Shown here one piece after another: positions 36,011 to 50,500 of a stretch of DNA of 64,000 nt (the first letter of the stretch is position 1; the number at the start of each line of letters is the position of its first letter). The notes beneath the pieces were generated by a model. That model did no database searches, was not told the origin of the DNA, and saw only the letters and a program-made list of their open reading frames with translations. A program made the translations under genes and the position numbers. This DNA is from Stercorarius parasiticus (lineage: Eukaryota; Chordata; Aves; Charadriiformes; Stercorariidae): NCBI GenBank assembly GCA_013396915.1, contig VWZL01001940.1, forward strand, positions 606,896 to 670,895, in the 5' to 3' direction.

Positions 36011-36756
36011 ACACACACAGATACTCAGCTACAAAATTAACTTAATTTTGCTGTTTTCAGGGCCATTAGTCTTTCCAATCTGAGGACCGAGATCCTATTC
36101 AGCGCATAAATGCCTCTTTATTGAGGCTGAAAATTCTTCCGCTTTCTCCAAATTAAAAAGAAGGGGGGGGAAAAAATATCCCTTTTAGACATAATTCATG
36201 CTCAGGGCAAAACATGCCCTCTCTCCCTTCCTTCCAAAAACTATCATCATAGTGAAAGCAGCTAGAGCATCCCAGCCCGTGTTAAGAGCCCAGAGGTCTT
36301 GTTTTCCCTTCCCACAAATTATATAATGGAAAAAAATGCAGTGGCCAGCCCCCGGCAGCTGTTTGATAGGAATACAGCTGTGCCTCCTCACACATCAATT
36401 ATGCTGCACTGCACAAATTCAAAACGTGGCTGCCAAGCTCATTTTCTTTAGCCATTGGATAACTTTTTAGAAGTGACCACTGGATAACTCCATAAAAGCA
36501 ACCAGCAGCTCTTCACAGGGCACCATATTGAGCTCTAGCCATGTAAGGAGGCGTTAAGCAATGGTTCCTTTCCTCCTACATCCTGTGCTGACACCCTGGC
36601 CACTCTGGAGCACTGTTCTCCACAATATCACCTTCTGAGCATCAGTGACCCAACTGCAGCCTCTTGTTCTGCCACCAGGACACTTCAAATCTAAACCTCT
36701 GCTCCCCAGCTTCTCGAAAAGTGCTTAATGGGGCTTACACACATCCGCACAGGAGA

Positions 36757-36790
36757 AAAGAAAGAAAAAGAGAAAGAAAAAAAAAAGAGC
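36757..36790 (+). repeat. Purine-rich (GA/A) tract
   Basis: Repeated GAAA and GA units include a run of about ten A. It is low-complexity polypurine with no other signal. Confidence 0.65.
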
Positions 36791-39700
36791 AGCAACAAGA
36801 ACAAGGCAGCAAGGGAAACAAAACACACAGGGACATAAAGAGGACAGAGAGCCTCAGGGGAGTGACAATATTTAGAAAAGCGGAGTTATTAGAGACTGAG
36901 AAGCTAAACCATGCTAAGGCTGCTGGGCCTTCAAAGGAAAAAAAAGTCTGTGCAGAGCATCTTGGATAACACAACAGCCTTACAGGTGCATATGTGGGCT
37001 GGAGCAGAGAAAAGCTGAGACACACTGGCACCAGAGAGGGAAAGCAGACTGTCAAAGAAAACTACAAGGCAAGGCAGGCCAGGGAATCCGCACCATTTAC
37101 CCGTAGCAAGGGGCTCTGCCAAGCCATTTTGAGACACCTGCATCTTTCTCAGCAGAAAAGCTGCATGTCCTCTTCATTTTTATCCTGGCCTGCACTTTCT
37201 CTGAAACTTTCCCAGCACAATTTATTGCATTTACTGAAAGACGACCATTTTCCTTGACATCGGAATTGTCATAGGCTGCTATTTCAATTAAAGTTTGCTA
37301 CCTTAAAGGATAGGCTAAAAGACAGGTACCATGAAACCGGGACTAACAACCACCATCCTTATTGCAGCTCAGCTCTGATCTGCAACTGGGAGCTGTAGGT
37401 ACTGCTGCAACACTGATTTCACCCTGCGCATTTGAAAGTCTTGAGTCTTCTGCTCCGTGCCACCACTCAAATACAAATTGCTATGAGTCCAGTTGTATGT
37501 TGAAGGCAAAGAATGAGAATAATTCAGGGTAAGTTGATTCCACAGACTTCTCTCTTCTACTACTCCTCCTCCCCCCGAAAATCCCTCAGCCGCACCTCCC
37601 CCTTTTGCCCCTCGGCAAAAGCTTTGCACACATCAAACCAATACATTTTAGCACAGCCAGGAACACTGCTGAGAGCCTCAGCTCCCTTTAAGGCATGCTC
37701 TGATTGGTCCAACTTTCTAATGTAAAACTATTTGTAGTTAGATATTCATGATGCTGGTGGTGATTCTTGGTATAATTCTGTTCATTAATACCTAGCATGA
37801 ATGTACAACAGCAAAGGAGGAAGAGTCCACAGCCTGTAAAAGATAGCAAACTCCAGTTAAAAAATAAAATAAAACCAACAAAAACTCAAGAGTAAGCCAG
37901 CTTCACTGGACAAGACGACTGAAGCTCTTTTCCCATGGCAGATTTCTGCAGCATGCATTTACCATGCAGAGCAACAAGAACATCTTATTCTACTTGTTCC
38001 AAAGATCCCACCTGAGCAATGCCCACAGAAGTCGCTGGCTGGCCGTACTGGGCCCAAATGCAAACGAGACTCCAAGCTCGCTCTTGCCATCACTTCCTCC
38101 ATCTCCACTTGCAGAGCCCCAAGGGCATCCAGCTGCAACACGGTGACATGCTCACCCTCCCACCCCTCCCAGACAGCTCTCCACTGTCCTGCAACAGCTG
38201 TGGGACCTTCCTGCAGGAGTAGTCACAACTTGTGCTGCTGTACAAGACATAGCAGCAAGTAGGGAAACGTGACTCCCTAAAGCCTCAGACAACCCCATCT
38301 TCAAAACCTGTCATTCAGCAGGAATATGGCCCAGGCTTTCTCAACAGCTGGACGCTAGATCTTTGCACCCTGGTATTTTTTCTGGTATATTCAGCGTAAG
38401 CTACAAACACCAGGTCTTCTGCTCCAGTGAGGCCTGAAACACCAGCAATGCTTGCAAGGCCTTGGCACAAGGCAGGGAGACAGAAACATCCCTGACAAGC
38501 CCCAAGAAATTTGGGATGTTCATTTCCTCAAGGTCACAATTATCACAGGTACCAGCATTGTGTCCAGGCTGGTAAACCACATGCTAGATCAACTCACACG
38601 GCCTCCAGCAATACAGTCTGAAGAACATCAGTCTTAGAGCTGTAGCCATCTTTTGGGGTACTTCAGATTGACAAGCTGCTGACTGCCTGTTTCTGTGCCC
38701 CCACTGAGAAAGGAAGAAGGAAGCTGCTTAGAAAACTCCATAAAAGACCACTGTCTCATAGCAGTGTTCCAGACCCACTGCAGGCTTGCAGAATAAGACG
38801 ATCCCATTGCATCTGGTGTTGTCCTGAACCAGAGGCATCAGCTTACATGCAGGAGAGTTCAGATGCCTGTTGCTGCTGAGTTCAGTCCAAACTTGCAGAG
38901 TCCCCTCCAAAAGCCTCCATTTTCCCCACACTCACAGAACACAACAGTTCATCCACAAGTATGAACAGGTTCATCAAAAGACATCAAAAAGACATTATCA
39001 GTCCAAGAGCAATTCAATGATGAGTCCCAGAGCCCTGGCACATCCCCCCACAATGTCAGCACCTCCTTATGCAACTGCCCCGTCAGTATGTAGAGGAGCC
39101 ACATGAGACTAGCACAGACGCTGGGAGAGCAGGTTTTAAGTTATTCTTCCACAAGAAAAAGCAGTAATAATTAAGCAATGCCTAATAGATGCCTGGGCTC
39201 TATCTATTTGAGAATCCTTGCACCCTTGATTGTAGCTATACACCAAGAAAACAGCACTCCCTCTAAGCAGCTTGTTTAAATATCCGTGCTATCTCCAGTA
39301 GAGAACTCTGCAGCAATTTCTAGGAAAGATGACACCAGAGCACCACAGTTTCCACATCTCTGGCTTACTGCCCTTGGATAGTCCTTTTTTGTGCAGAGTC
39401 GGTAAGGCTGGAAAACTTGTTTCCACCTCACATTGGCTGGTGATGCAACCTCCCTCCCTTGCATCCTAACCAACAGCAAAGCCCTTCTGAAGATCCCACT
39501 CAGTGGTCTACAGGAACAAAATAACTACACTGTTTTTGTCCAAGCCCCACTTTGCCAGGGTGATGCTACTGGAAAGCTAAAGCTTTCACAACGAGCTTCT
39601 AGGTTGCTTCTCAATTCCTAAAACTGACGGTCACATGCCAGCAGGCTCAGCTAGTGCCCTGCAGTAACGCTTCATGTAAGGCAAGGGCACCATGCCTTTG

Positions 39701-39854
39701 CTCTACTGCTCCACCTGCAAGAAAGAATTTCCCCTGTAGAAGCATGGGAGAGAAGAGGGACAGGGAACACACCAGGCTATGGTATATAGAAACAAGATGT
39801 AAGCATTTGTCTCTTACAGCCATCTCCTGACAGAAGGTTACTGCAGAATAGATG

Positions 39855-39867
39855 CCCCCCCCCCCCC
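39855..39867 (+). repeat. C13 homopolymer
   Basis: Thirteen consecutive C follow GATG. The length is error-prone in sequencing and may be inexact. Confidence 0.8.
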
Positions 39868-40110
39868 AAAGCTGTGTGCCCACACGCTGGTCAGCTGTTG
39901 TTGCCTCATCAAGTTTAAGACTGGTCATGTCCAACTTTACCCTGTGATGCTGGCACCTTCCTGAACAGAGGTTTCAAAAGTCAAATGTATAGGCCAAGGA
40001 CATGCTACCAACACCGCTAGGAAAGCAGATTTTTCTGCTTTCAGAAGCCCTTCCTCTGCTGTTCCTACAGAACCATCAATTTTGGCCACTAGAAACCTTG
40101 CCACAAGGGG

Positions 40111-40140
40111 AAAAAAAAAAATAAAGCTTTTTTTTTTTAT
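40111..40140. repeat. A-run/T-run inverted repeat
   Basis: About eleven A, then TAAAGC, then about eleven T form a near-perfect inverted repeat with one mismatch. It could extrude as an A/T hairpin. It is probably a chance pairing of two homopolymers. Confidence 0.55.
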
Positions 40141-41844
40141 AGAAGCAGTAATTATCATCCCTGGGTTTGCCATTAAGCTATACTAACAATCCCTTCCCTG
40201 GCTCCCTTGACTCTTCTGTAGAAAACTCACTTGAAACCACACTATCTTGCCACTTCTGCCTTTGTTCAAAAAAACATGGCGAGTTTCCCTTGTTCCTCTC
40301 GTTTCTTTGTTCAGGTGATTTCAAGGCCATCTACAATAGTATCATTCTCAGCACTACCACTAAAAACAACACTTGTGAATTAGAAAGGAAACTTCCCCGG
40401 CCACCTAAATCCTGGTAGAACAAGGCGCACAGGCAGAAGACAGAGGAGAAGGTCCATGCCATGCCCTGTGTTCTCATGGGTTAGACGCTGCCCTGTCTCA
40501 TTACATCCTAACATGAAGATAATCGGTCTTGTTCACCTCGTGCACCACTCAGAGGTATAACCTTTTCCTGAAGTTTTGAAACATGGGGAGTGAAAACTAG
40601 TTCTCTTTTCTTTCTACCTGCCCATTCCCAGAAGTTTTTGAAGAAGTCAGCTGTAGTAACTTGGAACTTCATTTGCTCATCTAGGAATGAGAAACACGTC
40701 ATGCCTAATTGAGTTAGCCCATAAATTTCTGTCAGATATGCTTTCAAATAAAGCTTTTTAATACAAGGAACATTTATCACCACGCAGAAGCGAGACTAGA
40801 ACGTCACAGCACACTACGGTAATAAGTTTATTTGTTGCCAGTTGGTATATCTCTAAAATGAGACAAAGGAGGGAGGAAAAGTGTCAGAAATAGAAAGTAT
40901 CAATATTGTTAACTCAAACAGAAGGTTATATATCCTGAGGGCTCTGAAATAGTACATAAATAAAGACCTAGTGTCATAATGCAAACATAAAGACACAAGT
41001 GCAACATCCCAATCTACGTAAGTGTCCTTCATTGCAACACGGAAACAGCAAGGACAAAAAGTAAATCTGATCCCACGTTATCACTAATTAAATTCATATA
41101 TACTGATTTTATTTTTTTAAATGAAGCAAGCATATCTGAATTCATTAGTGGCAGAAAATATTCTTAATAACTTAAGTGCAGCAGCCATCTCCATTTAAAG
41201 CTTTTCACTTTTAATTCTAAATATATCTCAAGAATATCCCTTCTGATTTTTCCACGCTGGACTTAGGGAGGAGAAAGTGGATTCTGAGAGCTAATGACTT
41301 ACTCTTTTTCCATATTCAGTCCTCACATCTAGTACGTCACATCCATGACCTTTCCATAGAGCTTAAGTGTTGTTTCATGTATTGAGTCTTGCCCTAGAGA
41401 ACTATCTGGCCTTCATGAAACACAACACTATCATCCATGAACCAGTCCCAGGTATCATTTACTTCTGGTTATGCGGATCTGTGCTAGTCTGACCTTCTGA
41501 CTTTGAGCCCAGAGTTCACAAGACACCATAAAACCACTTTATTCATTTATTAAAACAAACAAAAGACCCAAGGAAATTATTTTCTTCTCATAGACCTAAA
41601 AGATCTGTGCCTTGGAATGGTACTCCCTGCATTTCATTACTGATTCATGAAGACCTTAACCTGCTAAGTTGCTTTGCAGGCAGAAGCCCCGTGTTTTCTC
41701 CTCTCAAGCACTGTTACAACAAAAGCTTAGATCATCCGCTAGAATGCTTATGCAATGCAGTTCTAAAGAAAAAGCTGTACGAAAATGGATTTATTTCTGA
41801 CTACTACAGAAAGTGACTGAACATGAAACAGGGATGCTATGTGG

Positions 41845-41990
41845 GAAACCAGGTTTTGTTCCCTGGAGCAGAAGCAAGTCATTTTACCTCAGTGCCTCAA
41901 TTTCCTCCTGCCTTCAACTCACGGCGATACTCAGCACTTTGCAGATATACATGCAGAGGGCTAGAAAGTCTAAAGGCCATTACCAGGACA
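41845..41990 (+). mobile_element. MIR-like SINE relic
   Basis: The segment GCAAGTCATTTTACCTCAG followed by TGCCTCAATTTCCTCCTG closely resembles the conserved core of MIR (GCAAGTCACTTAACCTC..., TGCCTCAGTTTCCTC) in forward orientation. Upstream CAGGTTTTGTTCCCTGGAGC and downstream TTTGCAGATATACATG are weaker. MIR copies are rare but known in birds. The ends are approximate. Confidence 0.5.
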
Positions 41991-44900
41991 GCATTCCGGG
42001 CTCCACGGTAGAAAGAATTGTTGCACACGTGCGAGCCAGACAAAGACAAACCTTGCGGGAATTTTTACCACAGCGCAGTTCAAAGTGAGAAGACCACAGA
42101 AAGTCAATTCAAATTACCTCCTAGAGGTAATGGTGGTCATAGAAGGCTTCCATCCATCACATCCAATGAATGAATCTCACAGTATTAATAGCTTACCAAC
42201 ACAGGCAGATCACCATGCTTCCTGAAGAGCAACTTCCACAGCAGACTGAACTACAAAAATGCCCCTTCTGAGGAAGAAAAAAAGAAAGTGGAGTTCTGCA
42301 GGACGTCTACTGTGCTTTGCAGTCACACCCTCAATTATTTCATAACTTTTCCAGTGTAGACACCAACAGCACTTGAACATCCAGTTCCAGTGGCAGGCCA
42401 GTTACCTGGGCAAGCCTCTTGGTACCTGTGTCCCTTTTTCTTGAGACACAAGCCTTTCCAGGGACCTAGGTATCAGCGATCTCCATAAAATGGTTCCTGG
42501 CCTGAAGGGGCAAAGCAAAAGCAGAAACCATTCACTCCAGCAGGACAAAAGGAAAGTGTCCTTGGGCTCATAGCGGTGTCTAGTACAATATGGGATGCCT
42601 CACCTACCCAGGAAAGTCTGAAGCTCCCCAAATATCACTATAGGTTTCACAAAAGCCCTTTCTAAATAGGAGACTCCATTAGGAAAGGGAAGAAAGGAAA
42701 GGGAAAGCAAGCTATTCACAACTCACTGGAGTTACTCCATTAAGGGTTACACAGCCTTAACTACAGCAGATTAGATTCAAACCCTAGCTCAGCTCATACA
42801 GGAAAAGCTTTTTAGTATAGACAAAGAGTAAGTCAGAGCCCTACATCTGCAGATCTGTAGCCAGATTTGTGCTACATAGCTTTACTTAAAACATACTACT
42901 AAAAGAACATAACAGGAGGATCAAACTGATACACCTGAGCTATCAAAAGGAGTTCCTGAAGTTCCTATACCCAGGAATCTCACTGCAGAGTACAGCAAGC
43001 CTACCCATAGCTGCTACCCCAAGCAGGGACAGTCATGACATAACCCAAATCTCTGTACAGATACAGAAGATGAGAGCAAGTTAAACTGAGCAATTACTAT
43101 CTGCCTAAACCACAACACAATGAAAAAGCACTACACTATGTCCACTCCTGCAGTGGAAGGAGGCTGCTCTGTGGTTATACTGGTATGATTGAGTCAATTC
43201 AGCAGCAGAACTTCACCAGGAAACCAAATTCCTCTGTGTCCATCTGGTGTGCTCCTCCTCAGAGGCTGCTGAACTAAGCCTTCTTTTCCTACAGTCAGGT
43301 TAAGACAGACAGCAACCTTCAGGCTGAGTCCAAGGATGCTCTGACTTTCTGCAGTGTCTTCGCACACGGTACCTTTCTACGGAATACTGCCAAATTACAA
43401 CAGAAGGGTAAGGCAGGACCAACCCCACCTTCCCTCAAATCCCTCACGTTTCTCCATAATGAAACTGGATAGGTTATGTGCCAAGAGAAAGTCTAGCCCT
43501 AGTTCAGGATAACTGATGCCAATAAAAAGGAATTTTAACTCTGGCTGGTAAAATGTTGGATGGAAAAAAAAAAAATCAAACTGAACCACCCAGTTATTTA
43601 CAGCACTGCAGATTTCCTGTTTTGATGCAAGTCAGCAAGATCTTCTGGAAAACCCAGGAACAAAAAGCAGTAGTTAAGAAGGATAAGTTAGTTACAGAGA
43701 AGCTAATTATCTATCTCTGTTAGACTTCAGAAAAGAGGAAACTGCATCTATGCCTGTCCTTTTCTAGCAGTATTTCAAAAACTAATGCAAAGGAAAATGA
43801 AGGAATAAATTAGTGAACTGGGAAGAAAAGCCAGCTACTAGCCATACGGAGGCTATCTATACCTTTGCAGTTTCAGATACAAGTCTTCTCCCCTTCTTCC
43901 CCAGGTCCAGTCTTTCTCACATGCCACATCAGTTTATTCTAACCAGGCGCTGCAAAAGTGGGTATCGAGTACAGAGCCTTTAGGAGGCAGGCGGGCAGAA
44001 GTGATTCTGAAAAGTTCAGAACAGCAAGTCTTACCTCCACATCAGGTGAACTGCCTGAAAAAGATCACTGGAGACAGCTATTAAAATGAAAAGCTAAACA
44101 AATGAGGACAAGATATTTAGGTTCCAGAAATCTTGTTGTTCTTATTCTAAGAGCTCCCAGAATACTAAAAAAGATTTTAATATATTGCTAAGCTTTAATC
44201 GAGTCTCTTGCAATTTTACAATTTTGGAGAATCACAGGTGATAGGATAAGACAATACTGTGGATTAAAACCAGCTATATCATAATAATAAAAGGGAGAGG
44301 AGCAGGAAAAAAAAAAAAACACAATTCTTTCACATCATAGATTAGGAAAGAGAAGAGAAATGGCAATACAAGGCCCAGCCTACAGACCTCTGACCCAAAG
44401 GGACCTGTTCCACTGACCTAGCTGGGCTCTGGTTCATGGCATTTATGCTCTGAAGTTCATGGATTCACTCCATAGCAGTTAAGTACAAAACCATCCCCAG
44501 AGCATTCCCAGTATGTATCCTGCTACATTGGCAGAGCTGTGCATTATACAATTATAGTGAACCGCCTCCCAGCAAGTTTCACTGGTAGAAGGGTGGGGCT
44601 TGCTGGCCACACAGCACCTATGTTAGGGATTTCTGCCTGCCAGCAGCTGACCCACACCTCTATCTCAAAGATGAACTAACAGCGTATCCTGCCATGGCAA
44701 GACTGCACACAGCCAATAATTCCAAGTTTATGTTCAAAGCTGTGATTGATAAAGCCATGAGGAAAGTGCTTTGCAAACTAGTGACAGAGCCACCTTGCAA
44801 GCCCTCAGAGCCAGTCATGGTGTAATTAAGAACAACGGGCCTCAATGACTGCTCTCAAAATACCAGCAACAGCACTCTTTGCTCCCCTACAAGCAGCTCT

Positions 44901-47399
44901 ACGGCAGGACACAGTGCTGCACACCTCCTTCCAAGCCCCTGGACCAATTACTGAGAAAGATCATTCACTTAAAAGCATAAAACTTCATGGAACTGAGAAG
45001 ACATGAACAGCAGGCAGCCAAGCTTCCAGCAACTCTCCTGAACCTGGGGGCTCCATCTGGGCACATACTGCACTGAGCAGGGACCAAGCCAGCACCACAC
45101 ACTTCAGACTTACTGCTCAGCCCAGAAGAGAGTTCACACTCTGACAACTCAAAAGCAAGTTTCCAGGAATAATTAGCAGGGATTTTTGTACTAGACGGAT
45201 GGATGGTTTATATTAATTAGCATGATAGATATATCCTGCAAAAAGTCTTATGATAACCAAGGTACAGCTACAGACCAATTTGTCTGAGACACAAAATGCT
45301 CTGCATAGCTGGTAATACACCTTAAAGAAATACACTTTGAAGACACTTGGGTGCACACTAGCAAGCAGATTGCTGAGCCAGTGTTTGTTTCATTCTTCTC
45401 TCCGCAAGCCATTCCCACAAAGCGCTGATTAGGACAATGGCTGTTTGGCTGCTAGATCCAGGAGAAGCTCTTCTAGCTACTCTGACCTCTTACCCTCTTC
45501 TCTGCTCACCTGCGTACTCATCTGTCGTAACACACACGTCAAACTACAGCAAGGCGTACTGGGTCATAGTCTTGGACTAGCTTCTGCTTGTCCATGTCAC
45601 GATAGCATCTCTTCATGGTAAAGCAGGTCACCAGGAGGCCTTGAACCCTGAGAGGGGCCTCCTTAAATCATGCCTCCACATCACAGTAACGAGAGCCTAT
45701 TCCCCTCAGGGTGCCCTAAGGCTCCGTTACAACTGAGCCTAGGAAGATAATTTCACCATCCAACAGACCGTGGTTTTCACAGACCACAGCAGACACATTT
45801 AGGACCTGCTTTTAATCTCTCCCTTCCAAGAGCTGACTGAACACAAGTTCTGTTAAGATTTCCAAACAACCAGCACTCGCATGTTGTACAGATGCACCTT
45901 GCACAGTGTGGGCCGGAACAAACCCGAGCTCCACTAACAAGGACTTCTGATGGATGTAGCAGGCACTCAGCACCCTCTGGCTACCTTGCACGTGGCCAAG
46001 TGACAAATGCTATGGTGTCTCCATAGACCAGCTGTCCTCTCATTGCTTAGCAGGGGATAGTGCTGGAGTTGTCATTTAATAAAGATTTGGAATCCATTTC
46101 CTGTTTTACACCATCGTCGGGAAAATGAGCTTAGCTCAGAGGCATGAGACAACGGTGTGACTGATGCAGAGGGTGTTTATTTAGGCAGGCAGCTGGAGAG
46201 GAGTCCAGGAGAACTGAACATGCTTCTATTAGCATCACTTGGCACCCACTTCTCCAGCTTTCGTAGTAGATGAGGCCTTTAAGTGTGGGAAATTCTGGGC
46301 TTCAGGCACTTGCTTGAATCCAGCACGCCAGAACACACTGCCTCAAGAGCTTCCTTACCTTCTCCAGTATCTTGTCTTCCCCTCCCAGATTTTCAGGGCA
46401 CAGGCCCCCAGATTCTCAGAAATCCTCTAGTGAAATAGTCACAGAAAAAAGCATGGAAGAGAAACTGCCAAGAAACACCTCCAAACCCTTTTTTTAAAGG
46501 GGGGAGAGGGTTTCTTCTAAGCGTGTGAAATCCCCTTGCTTCAGAGCTATGGCTGCTCCACTATGCCAGGCTTCATGCAGAAGTGACATTCCAGAAACGG
46601 GGACAACGCCAAAGCAGTCAGAGCAGAGGACTCCCTAATTCCAGTGGTCCCTGGGAGCAGTTTTTCTTGCATGAGCAAGCAAGAGAAGCAGCATCATGAA
46701 CTAGAAGTTAAGGTAACCCAGAGAAATATACCCTTACATGAGCAGCACCGGACAGTCTAGGAAACCTTCCCCTCCATTATAGGCAGAGGGAAGGCATTAA
46801 ACTTTGAGACATGTCAACACTGCTTATAAGGCACAGCACAGGTCTGGTGCAAGAGTCTAACCCCAACACACATTTATTTGCTATATATTTCTCTTCCTTC
46901 CAAACAGCCTGAAAGGGAAATGTGTAAATTTAGCTTCTGCCTTCCCTGCTAGAGACATCTCTCCCTCCCCCCGCAGTGCACAAATGCAGACTCCTCCCCG
47001 AGATGGACAGGCAAACCCAGCACTGGCTGCACCTGCTTTACTTTGCAGCAAAGCTAGAGCAAGCACACTGTCTCCACAAGGAATTCACAGTGGAATAGTT
47101 AATGCACCTTAGTTTCCCTGCAGCCAGAAAGACTTTTGAAAGACAGATTACAAAGGAAAATTTCTTCCTGTTTTACCTTCAGAACTTGAATTAGTCTGCT
47201 GTGGTCAGACCAGACTTCAGATGCATCAATTCTGTTAATAAGACAGACCACAAAACACTGACACCTCCTCTCCCCATCTTAATCGTTGTCACCAAATCAG
47301 ACAGGGGGGATTCCAGCCCTGCCTCATAAAGCACTAGCTCTGTTCAGGCTGCTGGTTTCTTCTCTAATGTCTCTAGATACCCGCACACTTGTCCACTCC

Positions 47400-47520
47400 A
47401 CTCTCATCCCCATACTGAACACAGGTAGATTTAAAGTAAAACAGAGAAAGCTAAAAGGTTCAGCTTCCTGCCCAAGGTCACACTGGAAGTCAAGCAATGA
47501 GTTCCCTACGGTGAAACACC
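47400..47520 (-). mobile_element. MIR-like SINE relic
   Basis: The plus strand has AAAACAGAGAAAGCTAAAAG, then GCTTCCTGCCCAAGGTCACAC, then GGAAGTCAAGCAATGAG. This fits the reverse complement of the MIR core (ACAGAGAGGTTAAGTAACTTGCCCAAGGTCACAC...). GCCCAAGGTCACAC is the strongest part. It is opposite in orientation to the MIR-like copy at 41845. Confidence 0.5.
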
Positions 47521-50500
47521 TGTCACAGCCTATGCTGAGTGGAAATGATTCTCACATGTCAAGATTTTAGGTGACTTTGTCACCCAAAATTAAACCAAGC
47601 TCTTTTTAGAGTCTTCTCCCCTCTACCACCTCTTACTTTCAGATGTCAGTGATCTTTGCTGCAGAGCAAAGTAACCTAAGCCAAGCTTACCTCCCCTTAT
47701 CAGAAGTCTTGCCTGTTGCCCTATTTGAAAAATCAACTGGAGGATGTCTTTTCAGAACAAGGTTTTAAGCTACTGGGCCAAAAGGGAAAGGAAAGGGAAG
47801 AAATATCACCACATTATCTGCATACCAAGCTGGCTCACCTGCCAACTGGTTTCTCGTTCATTCAAGTACAGCCTCCATTGTTCAAAGAGAGGTGACCCAG
47901 CTGGTGGCTAACAGAACAAGAAACACAAGAACTTGATGAAGGCTTGGCTATGGAGAACACATGCAGAGCAGAGGTGCTAATTACTCATCTAAGTACCTGG
48001 ATTAACTGTGCACTGGAAGTCCTGTCCTAAACGGGAACAGTGGCTACTTTCCCTGTGGCACACAAATGTCCCAAGCTCCTCTATGTGGAGGGAAGTACCA
48101 AGAGCCATGAAGGCTGCAGGCAATAGCGTTCATTTTCCCCAATCCCAACACAAGCTTGTAACCTCAGTCCAAACGACTGGAGGAGGGGAACAAGTTCTTT
48201 CTCTTCCCCTGCCACTGAGCACCTTCTCTTGTTACTACATGTCTAAATCCTGGAAGGAACCTATCAGCCAGCTTCACAAGCCACCTCCAGCGGTCAGATA
48301 TGCCTCAGAGAACCCTTCAGAGGCTAGTGTCGAATCCCAGCGTCCTACGTGCTCTTTCCCCCATCACTGCCAATTAGTCAGACATCTACACACAAGGGCC
48401 ATTTTTGGTGTGCTGACAGCTTGCCTCATCCAATTCACTCCAAGGTCTGTCCATGATCATTACTTCATTCCCTCGCTCGCTTCACTAACACTCAGCTGTG
48501 CTTGGCCACAACCAAAGACTATTTATTTATGGCTATTTGAGGCAGTATTCCCACCACCTCCCTCAATCCTAGCCTATACTCCTACTCCACTCAATTGTAG
48601 TTGCACGGAGACAGTTCACTACAATGCAAGTTAAATAGCCACTTCAACATCTGCTTTGACAAGAAGATCTTTGTCACCCTACAGTTGTGTGACACAGACA
48701 CATCTGTGAAACAACAGGGTGTAACTGTACTGTGATCCAAGCGTGATGCGGATCTCACGACTGCTCTTATTAAACAAGGTCCTGGACATACCTGACCAAA
48801 TTCAGTGCCAGAGTGACCACCTGCTGCAGCAAGGACACCCCAGCAGAGAGGGGTCCTGCTCTGAACACACGGTACAGGAACAGCGCATGAGTGACTGCAA
48901 TATTACTTGTTTTTCAGAGAGGGAGGTTGAGCTACTGCATGGCACAAGGAACAGGAGTTGGCATAAACTGGGAGATTAGAGTTAGGCAAGGCCTGTCCCA
49001 GCCTCAGAGGAGTCTAGGAATGCAGACAGTAGCAGTATTTCCACCTCTGAAAGAGATACGGTGCTTGATCTGGAGTTTGGAAAGGAGGAGGAAAGAAGGG
49101 AGGTTAGAGGTAGAAAGAGAAAAAGCCATAAGGGCCCCTTAACCCAAAGAAATATTTAGCCAAGAACTTTTGTGGACTAAATCAGAGAGATGGATGAATG
49201 ATACCTGTACTGTAAAACTCAAGCCTAAACAGAAGTAACAGGACTCGAGAAGATCCACTCAGAGGTGAATTCAGATCCTAGACCCTGCAAAGCACACGTC
49301 TTGCAACTTCACTCAGCTGAATATTGTGCCAAGAGCCAGCCTGCACGGTGACTTACAGTGTTCGGCTCTTCCTGCATCTGGCTTGGGCACACTCCCCAGA
49401 GCCAGCAGTTCCTTTGGCTCACCCCCACGTCCAGCGGCCTGCTACAGTCCAAAAAAAGGTAATGACACACCAGGTCCCCACGCCCCAACAGCAGTACAAA
49501 GGGATGCTGCTTGGCTTCAAAGGACAGGCGGGACAACCAACAGGAGAGCAAAATACACTGACAGGATGGCTGAAACATTCACTTACAATCCCCCCCACAC
49601 CTTTATCGCAGGTTATGGCAAGCAAGTCATTAGCTCCATGGTGACCAAGATCCACCAAGCCCAGCACAGCGAGGCCAAGTAAACAGCATGCTCTGGGGAC
49701 ATCGCACTTTGCTGATGGCCACAGGAAATCACAAGTGACAGAGCAACAACAGCAGGTGCCAAACACAACTTGCGTCCCACTATATAAGTCCTCTACTTCT
49801 GAGCAAACCACTTTTGGGTAAGGTAGAACAGAAGTCACAGCAAATAAGAGTTTCGGCTCAATGGCCTGAGCAGCTGCGAGGTTGGCAGAGGGCACATAAG
49901 CAGAGAAAGCCACAGCTCTCCTTCCCTGGGAGGAGACAAAGGGAGGACAGGCCTGGCTCTGGCTCATCCATTGCCAGGCAAGCTGCATGTTTGCCCAGGT
50001 TGCCAGAGCAGTACCCAGCCACGTACATAAGCCCTTAACACAGGCAAGAACAGCTGCTCAATGTGGATGTGTCAGGCCTTCAGAGACAACAGCCTTTAGC
50101 TAGTAAGATACTGTCATGAATGCAGCTTCCCTTCCACCACCCTTCCACCAGCCTGATTGTCTCCTAATCTCAGGAATTCAATTCAAGACCATATTCTCCC
50201 AAGTGTAGGAAGAGTGGATTTGCACTCACCTGAACTGGCAACTATATATTTAATCTATCAAATGATAAAACAACAGAAAGCATAGACAAACATCTTTAGA
50301 AGACACTAACAGCAGGGGTTTGGTTTTTTTTAATTAAGATTTTCCCTGCTGCCACTTTTCAGCCTTTCTTGGTTGGTTCTCTTTCTATTTCCCACCCGCT
50401 CCCATCTAGGACACTTAGCTTCCAGCTCTGCTGACCTCACAAGTCCTTCTCACATCATTCTTGCATCTTCACTGATTTCTCTCTCCTTACAGTTGCCCCC

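Noticed and set aside
35726..36016. Apparent protein start feeding the 35959 donor (alternative CoREST1 N-terminus).
   Set aside because: The first codon is GTG, and no ATG lies in frame between the upstream TAG and the donor. A coding alternative first exon is therefore not supported, although a non-coding one remains possible.
48008..48634. Longest non-CR1 open frame (208 codons, plus strand).
   Set aside because: It begins with GTG, not ATG. The translation has no recognisable domain and is rich in Ser, Pro and His as expected from random C/A-rich intron, and no retrocopy features are visible. One such frame in 64 kb read in six frames is plausible by chance.
49419..49988. 189-codon open frame on the minus strand with an ATG.
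   Set aside because: It is Cys- and Trp-rich with no known motif, overlaps two equally long plus-strand frames, and lies within RCOR1 intron. I treat it as chance.
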